Of a stretch of DNA of 11,698 bases, positions 4,485 through 11,695 are shown in pieces; the stretch's first letter is position 1, and every line of letters begins with the position of its first letter. The stretch comes from WSXY01 sp038325105 (GTDB taxonomy: Bacteria; Actinomycetota; Coriobacteriia; Anaerosomatales; Anaerosomataceae), in contig JBBQIR010000067.1 in NCBI GenBank assembly GCA_038325105.1, positions 1 through 11,698 of the forward strand, given 5' to 3'. The notes below the pieces were generated by a model. That model was not told the origin of the DNA and made no database searches. It was given only the letters and a program-made list of their open reading frames with translations. A program made the position numbers and the translations under genes.

Positions 4485-6593
4485 ATGGCCACAAGCAAGA
4501 AGGAACCGCCTGCGGGTAAGCAGCGCAAGGCGGCCTCAAAGGGTTCAGCTGCGATAAGAGGCAACAGCGGTGAACTGCACCAGCGCGCCGGGGGCAAACA
4601 TCCCGCGCTCACCACGAACCAAGGTGTGCCGGTCTCTGACGACCAGAACTCGCTCCACGCCGGCGAGCACGGACCAACACTTCTTGAGGACTTCATCCTC
4701 AGAGAGAAGATCATGCACTTCGACCACGAGCGCATTCCGGAACGCATCGTGCATGCGCGCGGAACGGGTGTGCATGGGTCCTTCGAGCTCACCGCGTCAT
4801 TGAGCAAGTTCACTACGGCGAAGATCTTCACCGAGGTGGGTATGAAGACCCCGGTCTTCGCCCGCTTCTCAACCGTAACCGGCGGATCCGGCTCCGTTGA
4901 CACACCACGCGATGTGCGCGGCTTCGCCGTGAAGTTCTACACCGGAGAAGGCAATCTCGACATCGTGGGCAACAACATCCCCGTCTTCTTCATCCAGGAT
5001 GCGATCAAGTTCCCGGACTTCGTTCACGCCGTGAAAATGGAGCCCGACCGCGGGTTCCCGCAGGCAGGTAGCGCCCACGACACCTTCTGGGACTTCGTGT
5101 CGCTCACGCCGGAGTCGATGCATGCCGTCATCTGGGCGATGTCAGACCGCACCATCCCGCGCTCGCTGCGCATGATGGAGGGATTCGGCGTACACAGCTT
5201 CCGACTGATCGATGGCTCAGGTCGCAGCACGTTCGTGAAGTTTCACTGGCGCCCCCAGCTGGGGCTGCAGTCGACCGTCTGGGATGAGACCGTTAAACTC
5301 GCCGGCGCGGACCCGGACTTCCACCGCAGGGACATGTTCGAGGCCATCCAAGCCGGCGCGTATCCGGAGTGGGAACTCTCGGTACAGTTGTTCACGCAGG
5401 AGCAGGCCGACGAGTTCCCCTTCGACCACCTCGATCCCACCAAACTGATCCCCGAAGAGTTGGTGCCGCTCACCGTCATCGGCCGAATGGTGCTCAATCG
5501 CTGGCCCGACAACTTCTTCGCGGAGACCGAACAGGTCGCTTTCTGTCCAGCCAACATCGTCCCCGGCATGGACTTCAGTAACGATCCGCTCCTGCAGGGT
5601 CGGCTCTTCTCATACACTGACACTCAACTCTCGCGGCTGGGCGGACCGAACTTCCAACAAATACCGATCAATGCGCCCAAGTGCCCCATGGCCAATAACC
5701 AGCGTGACGGGCACATGCAGATGTCGGTTCCCCGCGGCCGGGTCAACTACGAACCGCAATCGCTCGAACCGGAGGCGCCACTCGAATCACCGCATGGATT
5801 CACCAGCGCGGCCGTATCCATCGATCACGGACTGAAGAGCCGCATTCGGCCGGGCAGCTTCGCCGATCACTACAGCCAGCCCAGGCAGTTCTTCCACAGT
5901 CAGAACCCCACCGAACAGGGTCACATCGTGGCAGCTTACGTGTTCGAGTTGTCGAAGCTGGAAACGCCACACGTCCGCGACGCGGTGGTCGGGCACCTGC
6001 GCAATATCGACGCCACGCTGGCCAAACGGGTAGCCAAAGGTCTGTCGATGGGAAAGCTACCCTCCACGCCGCAGACCGCTGCACACATCCTCGACCTGCC
6101 GGCTTCCCCCGCGTTGGGGCTTATCGGCAAGATGAAGGACACCCTGAAGGGTCGCTCCATCGGCATCCTGATAGCGCATGGATCTGACGCGGACGCGGTC
6201 GAAACGATTCGCAAGGCGGCGCACGGCGCAGGAGCCACCGTCAAGCTCGTCGCGCCCGGAATCGGCGAGGTCAAACTCGGGGGCGGCAGAACCGTCGTCG
6301 TCGAACACCAGCTGGCGGGCACTCCCTCGATCGTCTTCGACGCCGTGGCCATACTCCTTTCCGACGAGAGCGCGAAGAAACTTGCCGAGGAGGCTGCCGC
6401 TGTCGATTTCGTTCGTGACGCATTCGGCCACCTTAAGGCAATCGCCATCGACAAAGGCGGGAAGGCGCTGCTCAAGGCCTCCGGTGTCAAGGCCGACGCC
6501 GGAGTCGTCGACGCTGCCGACCCCAAGAAGTTCATCGCCGCTGCGAAGACGCGCCAGTGGGCTCGAGAGCCCAAGGTGCGCACGCTTCCGTAG
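4485..6593 (+). CDS. katE: Catalase HPII (large-subunit, clade 2, with C-terminal DJ-1/PfpI-like domain)
   Basis: 702 aa, ATG at 4485, RBS GGGAGG at 4474-4479. It decomposes hydrogen peroxide to water and oxygen and is a cytoplasmic heme tetramer. The catalase core runs from about 45 to 540. The distal His is H90 in RIVHARG, and the distal Asn is N163 or N164 in DIVGNNIPVFF. The proximal heme-ligand Tyr is Y377 in RLFSYTDTQ, with R373 four residues before it. The basic N-terminal extension (KKEPPAGKQRKAASKG) is typical of large catalases. The C-terminal flavodoxin/glutamine-amidotransferase-like domain (about 556-690, from SIGILIAHGSDAD) is present as in E. coli HPII, so the length is complete. 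The position of HPII His392, 23 residues before the heme Tyr, is Cys354 here (VAFCPANIVPG). Neurospora catalases carry a Cys-Tyr crosslink at the same spacing. It is divergent from the ferritin-like gene and has a strong terminator behind it. Confidence 0.97.
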   Translation: MATSKKEPPAGKQRKAASKGSAAIRGNSGELHQRAGGKHPALTTNQGVPVSDDQNSLHAGEHGPTLLEDFILREKIMHFDHERIPERIVHARGTGVHGSFELTASLSKFTTAKIFTEVGMKTPVFARFSTVTGGSGSVDTPRDVRGFAVKFYTGEGNLDIVGNNIPVFFIQDAIKFPDFVHAVKMEPDRGFPQAGSAHDTFWDFVSLTPESMHAVIWAMSDRTIPRSLRMMEGFGVHSFRLIDGSGRSTFVKFHWRPQLGLQSTVWDETVKLAGADPDFHRRDMFEAIQAGAYPEWELSVQLFTQEQADEFPFDHLDPTKLIPEELVPLTVIGRMVLNRWPDNFFAETEQVAFCPANIVPGMDFSNDPLLQGRLFSYTDTQLSRLGGPNFQQIPINAPKCPMANNQRDGHMQMSVPRGRVNYEPQSLEPEAPLESPHGFTSAAVSIDHGLKSRIRPGSFADHYSQPRQFFHSQNPTEQGHIVAAYVFELSKLETPHVRDAVVGHLRNIDATLAKRVAKGLSMGKLPSTPQTAAHILDLPASPALGLIGKMKDTLKGRSIGILIAHGSDADAVETIRKAAHGAGATVKLVAPGIGEVKLGGGRTVVVEHQLAGTPSIVFDAVAILLSDESAKKLAEEAAAVDFVRDAFGHLKAIAIDKGGKALLKASGVKADAGVVDAADPKKFIAAAKTRQWAREPKVRTLP

Positions 6594-6615
6594 GCGGAGC
6601 ACCACAGCCGGTAAC

Positions 6616-6655
6616 GCGACGTCCCGTCCTAGACTTCGGGAGGACGGGGCGTCGC
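6616..6655. terminator. Strong terminator hairpin after katE (also faces csbD-type gene end)
   Basis: Left arm GCGACG-T-CCCGTCCT (6616-6630) pairs with AGGACGGG-G-CGTCGC (6641-6655). This gives 15 continuous pairs including one T-G wobble, with a 10-nt loop, followed by TTGTA on the plus strand. It begins 22 nt after the katE stop. The convergent CsbD-family gene ends at 6702, so the hairpin can serve both transcripts, although the T-tract is short. Confidence 0.85.
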
Positions 6656-6701
6656 TTGTAGAACCGCGCATGCGACCGTGCGGCAGCTCATCCGCGGATC
6701 G

Positions 6702-6908
6702 CTACTTCTTGAAAGCGTCTTTGACGTCGTCGGCGGCGTGCTTCGCCTTCTCCTTGAGGTCGTCGAAGTCCTCGGCCAGTTCAGCCTTGTCATGCTGCAG
6801 CTTGCCTTTGGCTTCCAGCCGCTCGTTGTCCGTGACTTTGCCCACGGCTTCCTTTGTCTTGCCGCTCACCTGGTCTGACTTGTTCTTGATCTTGTCGTCG
6901 AGGTCCAT
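6702..6908 (-). CDS. CsbD-family general stress protein (68 aa)
   Basis: ATG at 6908-6906, TAG at 6704-6702, with RBS GGAGGAG at 6914-6920 and a 5-nt spacer. This start is preferred over a longer frame because of the RBS and because the family signature starts right there. The protein is highly charged and Lys/Asp/Glu/Ala-rich: MDLDDKIKNKSDQVSGKTKE, then AVGKVTDNERLEAKGKLQ, then a long helical tail. The NKxDQxxGKxKExxGKxTxxxxLExxGK pattern is diagnostic of CsbD, a SigB-controlled protein in Bacillus subtilis and widespread in bacteria. The role is unknown; it is a cytoplasmic, largely unstructured/helical protein. A GGGTAG hexamer (6949-6954) and GGTACC (6944-6949) lie 36-46 nt upstream on the same strand. 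Confidence 0.92.
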   Translation of the reverse strand: MDLDDKIKNKSDQVSGKTKEAVGKVTDNERLEAKGKLQHDKAELAEDFDDLKEKAKHAADDVKDAFKK

Positions 6909-7208
6909 GACAACTCCTCCCGTATTGGAATCAATGAGTAGTTGGTACCTACCCGTGACACCCACCGCGCTCACGCCGCGGGTCGTATGCCGTGTGGACC
7001 CGTCCGCCGTATAGTCCATGGCGTCTGCATCTGCTCATGGCCTGGAGCACGTGTCCCGTACGCGTGGGCCCACACATGAGTGGCACGGGGGCCGTCCACT
7101 CCGCTGAGACGACACGGCGCCCTTGGTGGTGTCCGTCGTGGATGGTTCGGATAGTGACCTGACCGCCTTGGCGGACTTGCACTAACTCTCGCCGCGCGAG
7201 GCGAAGTA
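6909..7208. other. 300-bp intergenic region between DUF305 and CsbD genes, no gene seen
   Basis: It contains the CsbD RBS and candidate promoter near 6914-6954, a 10-bp palindrome GTGGGCCCAC (7064-7073) and a small hairpin CCGC-CTTG-GCGG (7164-7173). The hairpin lies just downstream of the DUF305 stop and might help end that transcript. Short reading frames here lack RBS and recognisable domains. The 300 bp between two same-strand genes suggests separate transcription. Confidence 0.5.
6949..6954 (-). promoter_or_regulatory. Candidate SigB/SigF-like -10 (GGGTAG) upstream of the CsbD gene
   Basis: Minus-strand GGGTAG, 40 nt before the start at 6908, overlapping GGTACC by one base. No matching -35 is seen at a 12-16 bp spacer. 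Placement and gene identity (CsbD is SigB-dependent in Bacillus) are the only support. Confidence 0.27.
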
Positions 7209-7775
7209 CTACTCGACCACCTTCTCGATTGCTGGCTGCATGCCTGGAGTCGCCTCTGCCGAAACCGGCGGCAGTTCAGCTCCGCCGCGCTCACCATCGC
7301 GCTCGATGTCCTCCAGCAATAGCTTCATCTGCGCGATCTCTCGCACTTGTGACTCAATGATCCCGTCCGCCAATTTCCGGACACGGGGGTCGCTGATGTT
7401 CGCCTTTCGGGCGTTGTTGATCGCAATCGAGTGGTGCGGAATCATAGACTGCATGAAGGATGTATCGTTGATGAGCAGCTGGCTTCTGTTCACAAACAAC
7501 AGAGCTACGCCGGCAAGAGCGGCTATGACGAGAATAGCCACTTTGAGGCGCTGTCCCTCCAACATCGACCACATGAAACCGAGCATGACAACCGTCATGA
7601 CGCACGCCATCACGAGTGTAGAGACGAGCCGACTCATGCTGAACGTCGCGTGATCCAGCGAGTAGATCAGCTGGTACATCAGAAAGAACATGATGACGCT
7701 CGATGTCCCGATCGCGGCCGCAAACCGGCCCCAACTCATCGTCATCATCTTCTTGCGCGGCTTCTCTTGATTCAC
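7209..7775 (-). CDS. Membrane protein with C-terminal DUF305 domain
   Basis: 188 aa from a GTG start (7775-7773) with a strong RBS GAGGAGGAG (7778-7786). The N-terminus is basic and Met-rich (MNQEKPRKKMMTMSW). Three membrane helices follow at about 17-38, 49-70 and 77-95. A soluble DUF305 domain at about 104-158 contains the signature FMQSMIPHHSIAI (H114, H115) and the helical stretch GIIESQVREIAQMKLLLEDI. DUF305 domains adopt a ferritin-like helical fold and are common in actinobacteria and in metal-handling or plasmid gene clusters; metal binding through the His/Met residues is suspected but not shown here. With the N-terminus inside, the DUF305 domain would be outside the membrane. The C-terminal about 25 residues are Pro/Glu-rich and look disordered. 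A GGGTACC hexamer-plus lies 40 nt upstream (7814-7820). Confidence 0.9.
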   Translation of the reverse strand: MNQEKPRKKMMTMSWGRFAAAIGTSSVIMFFLMYQLIYSLDHATFSMSRLVSTLVMACVMTVVMLGFMWSMLEGQRLKVAILVIAALAGVALLFVNRSQLLINDTSFMQSMIPHHSIAINNARKANISDPRVRKLADGIIESQVREIAQMKLLLEDIERDGERGGAELPPVSAEATPGMQPAIEKVVE

Positions 7776-7814
7776 GGCTCCTCCTCGTATTTATGGGCAC
7801 ACGTAACATAGAAG

Positions 7815-7820
7815 GTACCC
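7815..7820 (-). promoter_or_regulatory. Candidate SigB/SigF-like -10 (GGGTAC) upstream of the DUF305 gene
   Basis: Minus-strand GGGTAC, 40 nt before the GTG at 7775, a good position for a -10 with a short leader. No clear GTTT-like -35 is visible 12-16 nt further upstream. Confidence 0.3.
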
Positions 7821-7934
7821 GCGTCGTTGACGGCTCAATAATGACCATCCTGTGACGATTGAATAACCGACCACCCCCTGTAGGCTCCTTGCCACGGCGA
7901 CATGGCGAGGAGAGTCAGTTGATTCGGCGGAGGA

Positions 7935-8042
7935 ATGGGTGGCATCGTCTCGATGCGCAAGGCGGGCGTCTCGATCAGCGCGATCGCACGCGAACTTGGG
8001 ATCTCCGCCTATCCGATCTCCGCTCTAGTTCGAAGTCTGTGA
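7935..8042 (+). pseudogene. Fragment of a transposase helix-turn-helix N-terminus (IS21/IS481-like), 35 codons
   Basis: Open frame from ATG 7935 to TGA 8040-8042, with the frame open back to 7923. It contains MRKAGVSISAIARELGIS, a textbook HTH of the type that starts many IS21- and IS481-family transposases or site-specific invertases (RKAGxSIxxIARxLGIS). Similarity ends at about residue 25 and the frame stops, so no catalytic domain remains. The 3' end overlaps the permease stop region (8025-8042) antisense. GGAGGA abuts the ATG with no spacer, so the fragment is probably not expressed from there. It may be an insertion-sequence remnant; the family is uncertain because only about 20 residues carry signal. 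Confidence 0.5.
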
Positions 8043-9353
8043 TCGCCTCAGGAAGAGCCACTCTCCACTGAAGACTGTGATGAAGACGGCAACCGCAACG
8101 GCGATCAGAATCGGGTCGCTACCGACCTTGACCCACACGAGTCCCGCCAAGACCGCGATGTCGAGCACAATCGCGACGGCGGGGATCCACAGACGGGCCT
8201 CGGTTTCCTCGCGCACCCTAAAGATCAGCCCCCAGTGCACTCCGATGTCCATGACGAGGTAGACGATGGCGCCGAGAGCGGCGATCCTCGAGAGGTCGCC
8301 CAGGATGGTAAGCGCGATCGCAATCGCCACGGTGTAGACGACGGTGTGCTGCTGCACATTCCCCGGCATGCCGAAATGGCTGTGCGGCACCAGGCTCATG
8401 TCGGTCAGCATCGCAAGCATGCGAGACACGGCGAAAACACTCACCATAACGCCGGTCGCGGTGGCGACCACGGCGAAGACGACGGTGAACCACATGCCGA
8501 CATCACCAAAGACAGGTCGTGCGGCCTCCGCGAGCGCGTAGTCGCGCGCATCGACGATCTGGGCTATGGAGAGCTGCGAATTAACGGCGAGTGCCACGAG
8601 CAGGTACAGCACCGCGCACAGCACGATGGACAGTATGATCGCGCGACCCACGTTCTTGCGCGGATCAACGAGCTCCTCGCCTTGATTCGTGATCGTGGTG
8701 AAGCCCTTGTACCCCAACACGCCGAGCGCGACGGAACCGAGCACGGAGACTGGACCGGCCGGCGCCCCCGACCCAGACGGAGCGGTCATCCCCGACCCCG
8801 AAAACAAGAGGATCCCGCCGGCGAAGACGACCAGGCCACCGATCTTGAACGCAGTGGCCACCAGCGAGATGCCCTGGACGAGGCGAGTCCCCACGAGATT
8901 GGCCACAAGCGCAGCGAGTAGTAGTCCCACGCCAAGCACGGATACAAGGAGGCTACCGGGGGCGACACCGAACGGCCGCAGCGCATACGTGCCGAACGTG
9001 CGCGCAACAAGGCTCTGGTTGAGCACCATAGACAGGTACATCAGCAGAGACATCCCCGCAGTGAGCCAACCCATCCCGTACGACTTCTCCAGGAAGGTGG
9101 CGATACCACCCGCAGACGGGAACGCGTGGGCCATCTTCACATACGAATAAGCGCTGAAGCCGGCGACGATCGCCGCCAACACGAACACGAGGGGGAACAG
9201 CCGCCCCGCGAGTTCAGCGATCTGACCGGTGACGGCAAGAATGCCCGCACCGATCATCACGCCGGAGCCAAGCGCCACAGCCCCCGGGAGAGAGATGCTG
9301 TCCTTGCGGTATCGCGGCGACCGCGACGCGCCTGGGGCGCTCACGGCGCCCAT
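8025..9353 (-). CDS. APC-superfamily amino-acid/polyamine permease
   Basis: 442 aa, ATG at 9353-9351, TAG at 8027-8025. It is an integral membrane transporter with about 12 hydrophobic helices. The first carries GSGVMIGAGI (29-38), the conserved unwound-helix substrate motif of APC transporters. AYSYVKMAHAFPSAGG (68-83) and GYKGFTTITNQGEELVDPRKNVGRAI (214-239, quoted in part) are further family signatures. It likely imports or exchanges an amino acid or amine by proton symport or antiport; the substrate cannot be told. The length fits the family (430-480 aa). No good Shine-Dalgarno precedes the ATG, and no in-frame alternative start with one is evident, so it may be leaderless or coupled. It lies 144 nt downstream of the acidic protein gene on the same strand and could share its transcript. 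Confidence 0.93.
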   Translation of the reverse strand: MGAVSAPGASRSPRYRKDSISLPGAVALGSGVMIGAGILAVTGQIAELAGRLFPLVFVLAAIVAGFSAYSYVKMAHAFPSAGGIATFLEKSYGMGWLTAGMSLLMYLSMVLNQSLVARTFGTYALRPFGVAPGSLLVSVLGVGLLLAALVANLVGTRLVQGISLVATAFKIGGLVVFAGGILLFSGSGMTAPSGSGAPAGPVSVLGSVALGVLGYKGFTTITNQGEELVDPRKNVGRAIILSIVLCAVLYLLVALAVNSQLSIAQIVDARDYALAEAARPVFGDVGMWFTVVFAVVATATGVMVSVFAVSRMLAMLTDMSLVPHSHFGMPGNVQQHTVVYTVAIAIALTILGDLSRIAALGAIVYLVMDIGVHWGLIFRVREETEARLWIPAVAIVLDIAVLAGLVWVKVGSDPILIAVAVAVFITVFSGEWLFLRRSQTSN

Positions 9354-9497
9354 CGCAAGGAACGATGCGAGATCGATGGAGAGCTCACAGCGAATAGTTG
9401 GCTGAAGCCTGCTGATTGCTCAGTCAGAGATCTTCTTCCCGAAAGCATCCCATGCGTCTTAGAAGCGTGCCTGCCGCGCCGCATCATTCTGACTTTC

Positions 9498-9974
9498 TCA
9501 TGCGTCGTCTTCACGCGGAGGCTCCGGGCGATCGGGCACTCCCACGCTTCCGGTGGCGCTCGTACCGCCCGGATGGTTGGGCAGAGGTTCTGCGGCGTCA
9601 TCGCCCAGAGCCTCGGCGATCTCTCTGCGCTCGCTCGCCGAGAACCCGTGAACGTTGTATCCCGACTTTTCGTCGATTGAAATGAGCCCCTGCTGCGCTG
9701 CCATCATCTCGCCTGACTCACGCGAGACAGGTCCCCCTGAGGCATCCCGCGCGCGTGAACCTACATGGGCGTCTGCGGGTTCAGGCTCCTGTTGGCCAAG
9801 AGAGTAAGGCGTATCATCGACTGTGCCGGGAGGGTGTATGGCCTCCGAACCCGGATCGTCGTCGGTGGGGCAACCATCATCGGCTTCCTCACAGGCCTCC
9901 GGCTCGTTGTCCGTAACCTGCACGAAAAGACCACCTTCTCGGCGCAGGTCCATGTCCTCTGTGTGCTCAGCCAT
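9498..9974 (-). CDS. Acidic, probably disordered protein of unknown function (158 aa)
   Basis: ATG at 9974-9972, preceded by GAGAGG 7 nt upstream. A GTG six codons earlier (9992) is a weaker alternative. TGA is at 9500-9498. The protein is rich in Asp, Glu, Pro, Gly and Ala, for example EACEEADDGCPTDDDPGSEA, and lacks membrane helices and a signal peptide. The only segment with an ordered, amphipathic look is about 88-125 (GEMMAAQQGLISIDEKSGYN to SASERREIAEALGDD). Two Cys (28 and 35) lie seven residues apart. I recognise no family; it resembles in composition the acidic DUF5709-like proteins of actinobacteria, but I cannot claim homology. An IS1380 element ends 69 bp upstream of its start, so its native promoter may be displaced. 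It is upstream of, and co-oriented with, the permease. Confidence 0.68.
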   Translation of the reverse strand: MAEHTEDMDLRREGGLFVQVTDNEPEACEEADDGCPTDDDPGSEAIHPPGTVDDTPYSLGQQEPEPADAHVGSRARDASGGPVSRESGEMMAAQQGLISIDEKSGYNVHGFSASERREIAEALGDDAAEPLPNHPGGTSATGSVGVPDRPEPPREDDA

Positions 9975-10039
9975 GCTGCTGCCTCTCTTCACGATGCGCG
10001 TTTCATCGACAATTACGGCAATTCATCTCAGGACGATCC

Positions 10040-10043
10040 CTAA
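10040..10043. repeat. Putative 4-bp target-site duplication CTAA (left copy)
   Basis: CTAA abuts the left inverted repeat. The right inverted repeat is followed by CTA at 11696-11698, where the window ends. IS1380 elements usually make 4-5 bp duplications, so the missing fourth base would be A. Confidence 0.6.
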
Positions 10044-10061
10044 CCTCGATATTTCACGAAG
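10044..10061 (+). repeat. Left terminal inverted repeat of the IS1380 element
   Basis: 18 bp, CCTCGATATTTCACGAAG. It differs from the complement of the right end only at position 8 (A versus C). Similarity stops abruptly after the GAAG. Confidence 0.9.
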
Positions 10062-10088
10062 CGACTGAGATTCACGCCTGAAATAGGC

Positions 10089-10165
10089 GACGGTGGCCCT
10101 CTGGGCTGGGATAATGGGAGTTGTGAAGCCTCCAGAACCCGCCGGAAAGGATCACCGTCTTGGTG
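10089..10165 (+). promoter_or_regulatory. Transposase leader with start-codon hairpin
   Basis: GACGGTG (10089-10095) is complementary to CACCGTC (10153-10159), which lies between the Shine-Dalgarno and the start. CACC (10153-10156) can instead pair with GGTG (10162-10165) around the start codons. GGAAAGGA (10143-10150) is the ribosome site. Such structures could damp translation of a transposase, but this is inference. Confidence 0.35.
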
Positions 10166-11485
10166 AACGCTACCACGCCCGCAGCCCGCTTTGAAGTCAC
10201 CTGCGACATGTCGGGCCTGACGTCTCGCGCAGGTACCGCCCTCCTCACCGGTCTTTGTGATCGTCTTGGCCTGACCGACGGCCTCGTGGATGCTCTCTCG
10301 GTGCATCACCGGAAGGTCACCCACGAACCCGGGCGCATCGTGAGGGACCTGGCTGTCGTACTCGCCGACGGCGGGGATTGCCTCACCGACCTGGGCGTCC
10401 TGCGGGACCAAGGGGTACTCTTCGGGGCTGTCGCCTCCGATCCCACGGCCTACCGCTGCGTCGAGCGTCTGGATGTCGGGATGCTCGCCCGTCTGCGTCA
10501 AGCTCGTGCCGCCGCGCGGGCACGGGTCTGGGCGCTCGCGGGAACCCCCGCCCGTGTGATCCTGGACCTCGACGCCACCCTCCTGACCGCGCACTCGGAG
10601 AAGGAGGGTGCGGCGGGTACCTACAAGCGAGGCTTCGGCTTCCACCCGCTGCTGTGCTTCGAGGCCACGACCGGAGAGGCTCTCTCGGGGATACTGCGAC
10701 CGGGCAACGCCGGAGCCAACACCGCCGCGGACCACATCACCGTGCTCGACCGCGCGCTCGCCCAGCTGCCCGGCGGTGCCGTCGACTCCGGCACGCTCGT
10801 GCGCTGCGATTCGGCCGGTGCGACCCACGCCTTCCTCGATGCGGTTGCGGGCAGAGGGCTCTCCTTCTCGGTGGGATGCGATCTATCAGGGCGCGTTCGC
10901 GACGCGATCCTCGAGCTGCCCCAGAGCGCATGGGCCCCCGCGCTCGACAGTGAGGGTGGTCCGCGAGGCGGCGCATGGGTGGCAGAACTCGATATCGATC
11001 TGTCGTCTTGGCCGCAAGGCACCAGGGCGATCTGCCGCCGTGAGCGTCCGCACCCCGGGGCGCAACTCTCCTTCTCAGACGTCGACGGTCACCGCTTCCA
11101 GGTGATGCTCACGAACCAGAAGGGATCGCGCATCGCACGCATCGAGCAGGTGCACCGTCAGCGTGCCGCGATCGAGGACTCGATCAGATGTGCCAAGGCG
11201 AGCGGGCTTCGCAACCTCCCTTTCCGCCTCTTCTCCATGAACGAGGCCTGGCTCGAGCTCGTGCTCACGGGTATCGATCTGGTCGCGTGGGCCAGGATGC
11301 TGCTGCTTTCCGGCACGCCACTCGCCACCTCGGAGCCAAAGCGCCTGCGCTACCGGTTGCTGCACGTCGCCGGCAGGATCGTGACCCACGCCCGAGGGGT
11401 CACGCTGCGCCTCCCGCGACGGTGGCCGTGGGTCGAGGTGCTCGCCACCGCATTCGAGCGACTCAGGTCACTGCCTTCGGGCTGA
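10160..11485 (+). CDS. IS1380-family DDE transposase
   Basis: 441 aa from TTG 10160, which has a 9-nt spacer from GGAAAGGA; GTG at 10163 is equally possible. It catalyses cut-and-paste or copy transposition of the surrounding element. Conserved family blocks are seen: DLAVVLADGGDCLTDLGVLRD (64-83, quoted in part), SDPTAYRCVERL (93-104), VILDLDATLLTAHSEKEGA (133-151) and TYKRGFGFHPLLCFE (154-168). Probable catalytic acids are D136 or D138 in LDLDAT, D217 in RCDSAG, and E339 in HRQRAAIEDSIR. No frameshift or internal stop is present, and the C-terminal Arg-rich segment (395-422) is intact. The family call is firm; which of D136/D138 is catalytic is not settled from sequence alone. Confidence 0.95.
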   Translation: MVNATTPAARFEVTCDMSGLTSRAGTALLTGLCDRLGLTDGLVDALSVHHRKVTHEPGRIVRDLAVVLADGGDCLTDLGVLRDQGVLFGAVASDPTAYRCVERLDVGMLARLRQARAAARARVWALAGTPARVILDLDATLLTAHSEKEGAAGTYKRGFGFHPLLCFEATTGEALSGILRPGNAGANTAADHITVLDRALAQLPGGAVDSGTLVRCDSAGATHAFLDAVAGRGLSFSVGCDLSGRVRDAILELPQSAWAPALDSEGGPRGGAWVAELDIDLSSWPQGTRAICRRERPHPGAQLSFSDVDGHRFQVMLTNQKGSRIARIEQVHRQRAAIEDSIRCAKASGLRNLPFRLFSMNEAWLELVLTGIDLVAWARMLLLSGTPLATSEPKRLRYRLLHVAGRIVTHARGVTLRLPRRWPWVEVLATAFERLRSLPSG

Positions 11486-11677
11486 GGCGATCCCGCTCGC
11501 CGAGCAGTCGCACACCGATAACCCGGGGGTCGTTAATCGCGCCCCGAAACAAGCTGGAACGGCTCGGGAACACCCGTCTGGGCTCGCGAAGCCCGCGCAG
11601 CGACCTCCGCAACGCTCAGACTGATGCGAGATCGTGGCACGGGGTCGGTTTCGGGACCTCGAGACCGGCCGGAAGAC

Positions 11678-11695
11678 CTTCGTGAAAGATCGAGG
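11678..11695 (-). repeat. Right terminal inverted repeat of the IS1380 element
   Basis: CTTCGTGAAAGATCGAGG on the plus strand, the imperfect complement (17/18) of the left end. CTA follows, then the window ends. Confidence 0.9.

Larger units (their letters stand above)
10044..11695 (+). mobile_element. Complete IS1380-family insertion sequence, 1652 bp
   Basis: Left end CCTCGATATTTCACGAAG (10044-10061) and right end (11678-11695) are inverted repeats matching at 17 of 18 positions; the CCTC tip is typical of the family. One full-length transposase gene fills most of it. The element length fits IS1380 (about 1.65-1.7 kb). The 3' part (11486-11677) is noncoding and contains a GGGCT/AGCCC hairpin. 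The left leader (10062-10159) holds a possible -10 GATAAT (10110-10115). Intact ends and an intact gene suggest a recent, potentially active copy. Confidence 0.92.

Noticed and set aside
6909..7019. N-terminal extension of the CsbD frame up to 7019
   Set aside because: The extension lacks an RBS and CsbD similarity, while the ATG at 6908 has a strong RBS and begins the family signature.
7064..7073. 10-bp palindrome GTGGGCCCAC
   Set aside because: Single short GC-rich palindrome with no partner copy or nearby start; expected by chance at this base composition.
7859..8071. 70-codon plus-strand frame upstream of the permease end
   Set aside because: No RBS, Arg-rich translation, and a different frame from the transposase-like HTH fragment, which is the better explanation of this stretch.
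8235..8921. 228-codon plus-strand frame opposite the permease
   Set aside because: His/Arg/Asp-rich translation typical of the antisense of a hydrophobic membrane protein; no RBS or domain.
10040..10828. 262-codon minus-strand frame within the IS element
   Set aside because: Antisense to the IS1380 transposase and crossing the terminal repeat; no family resemblance.
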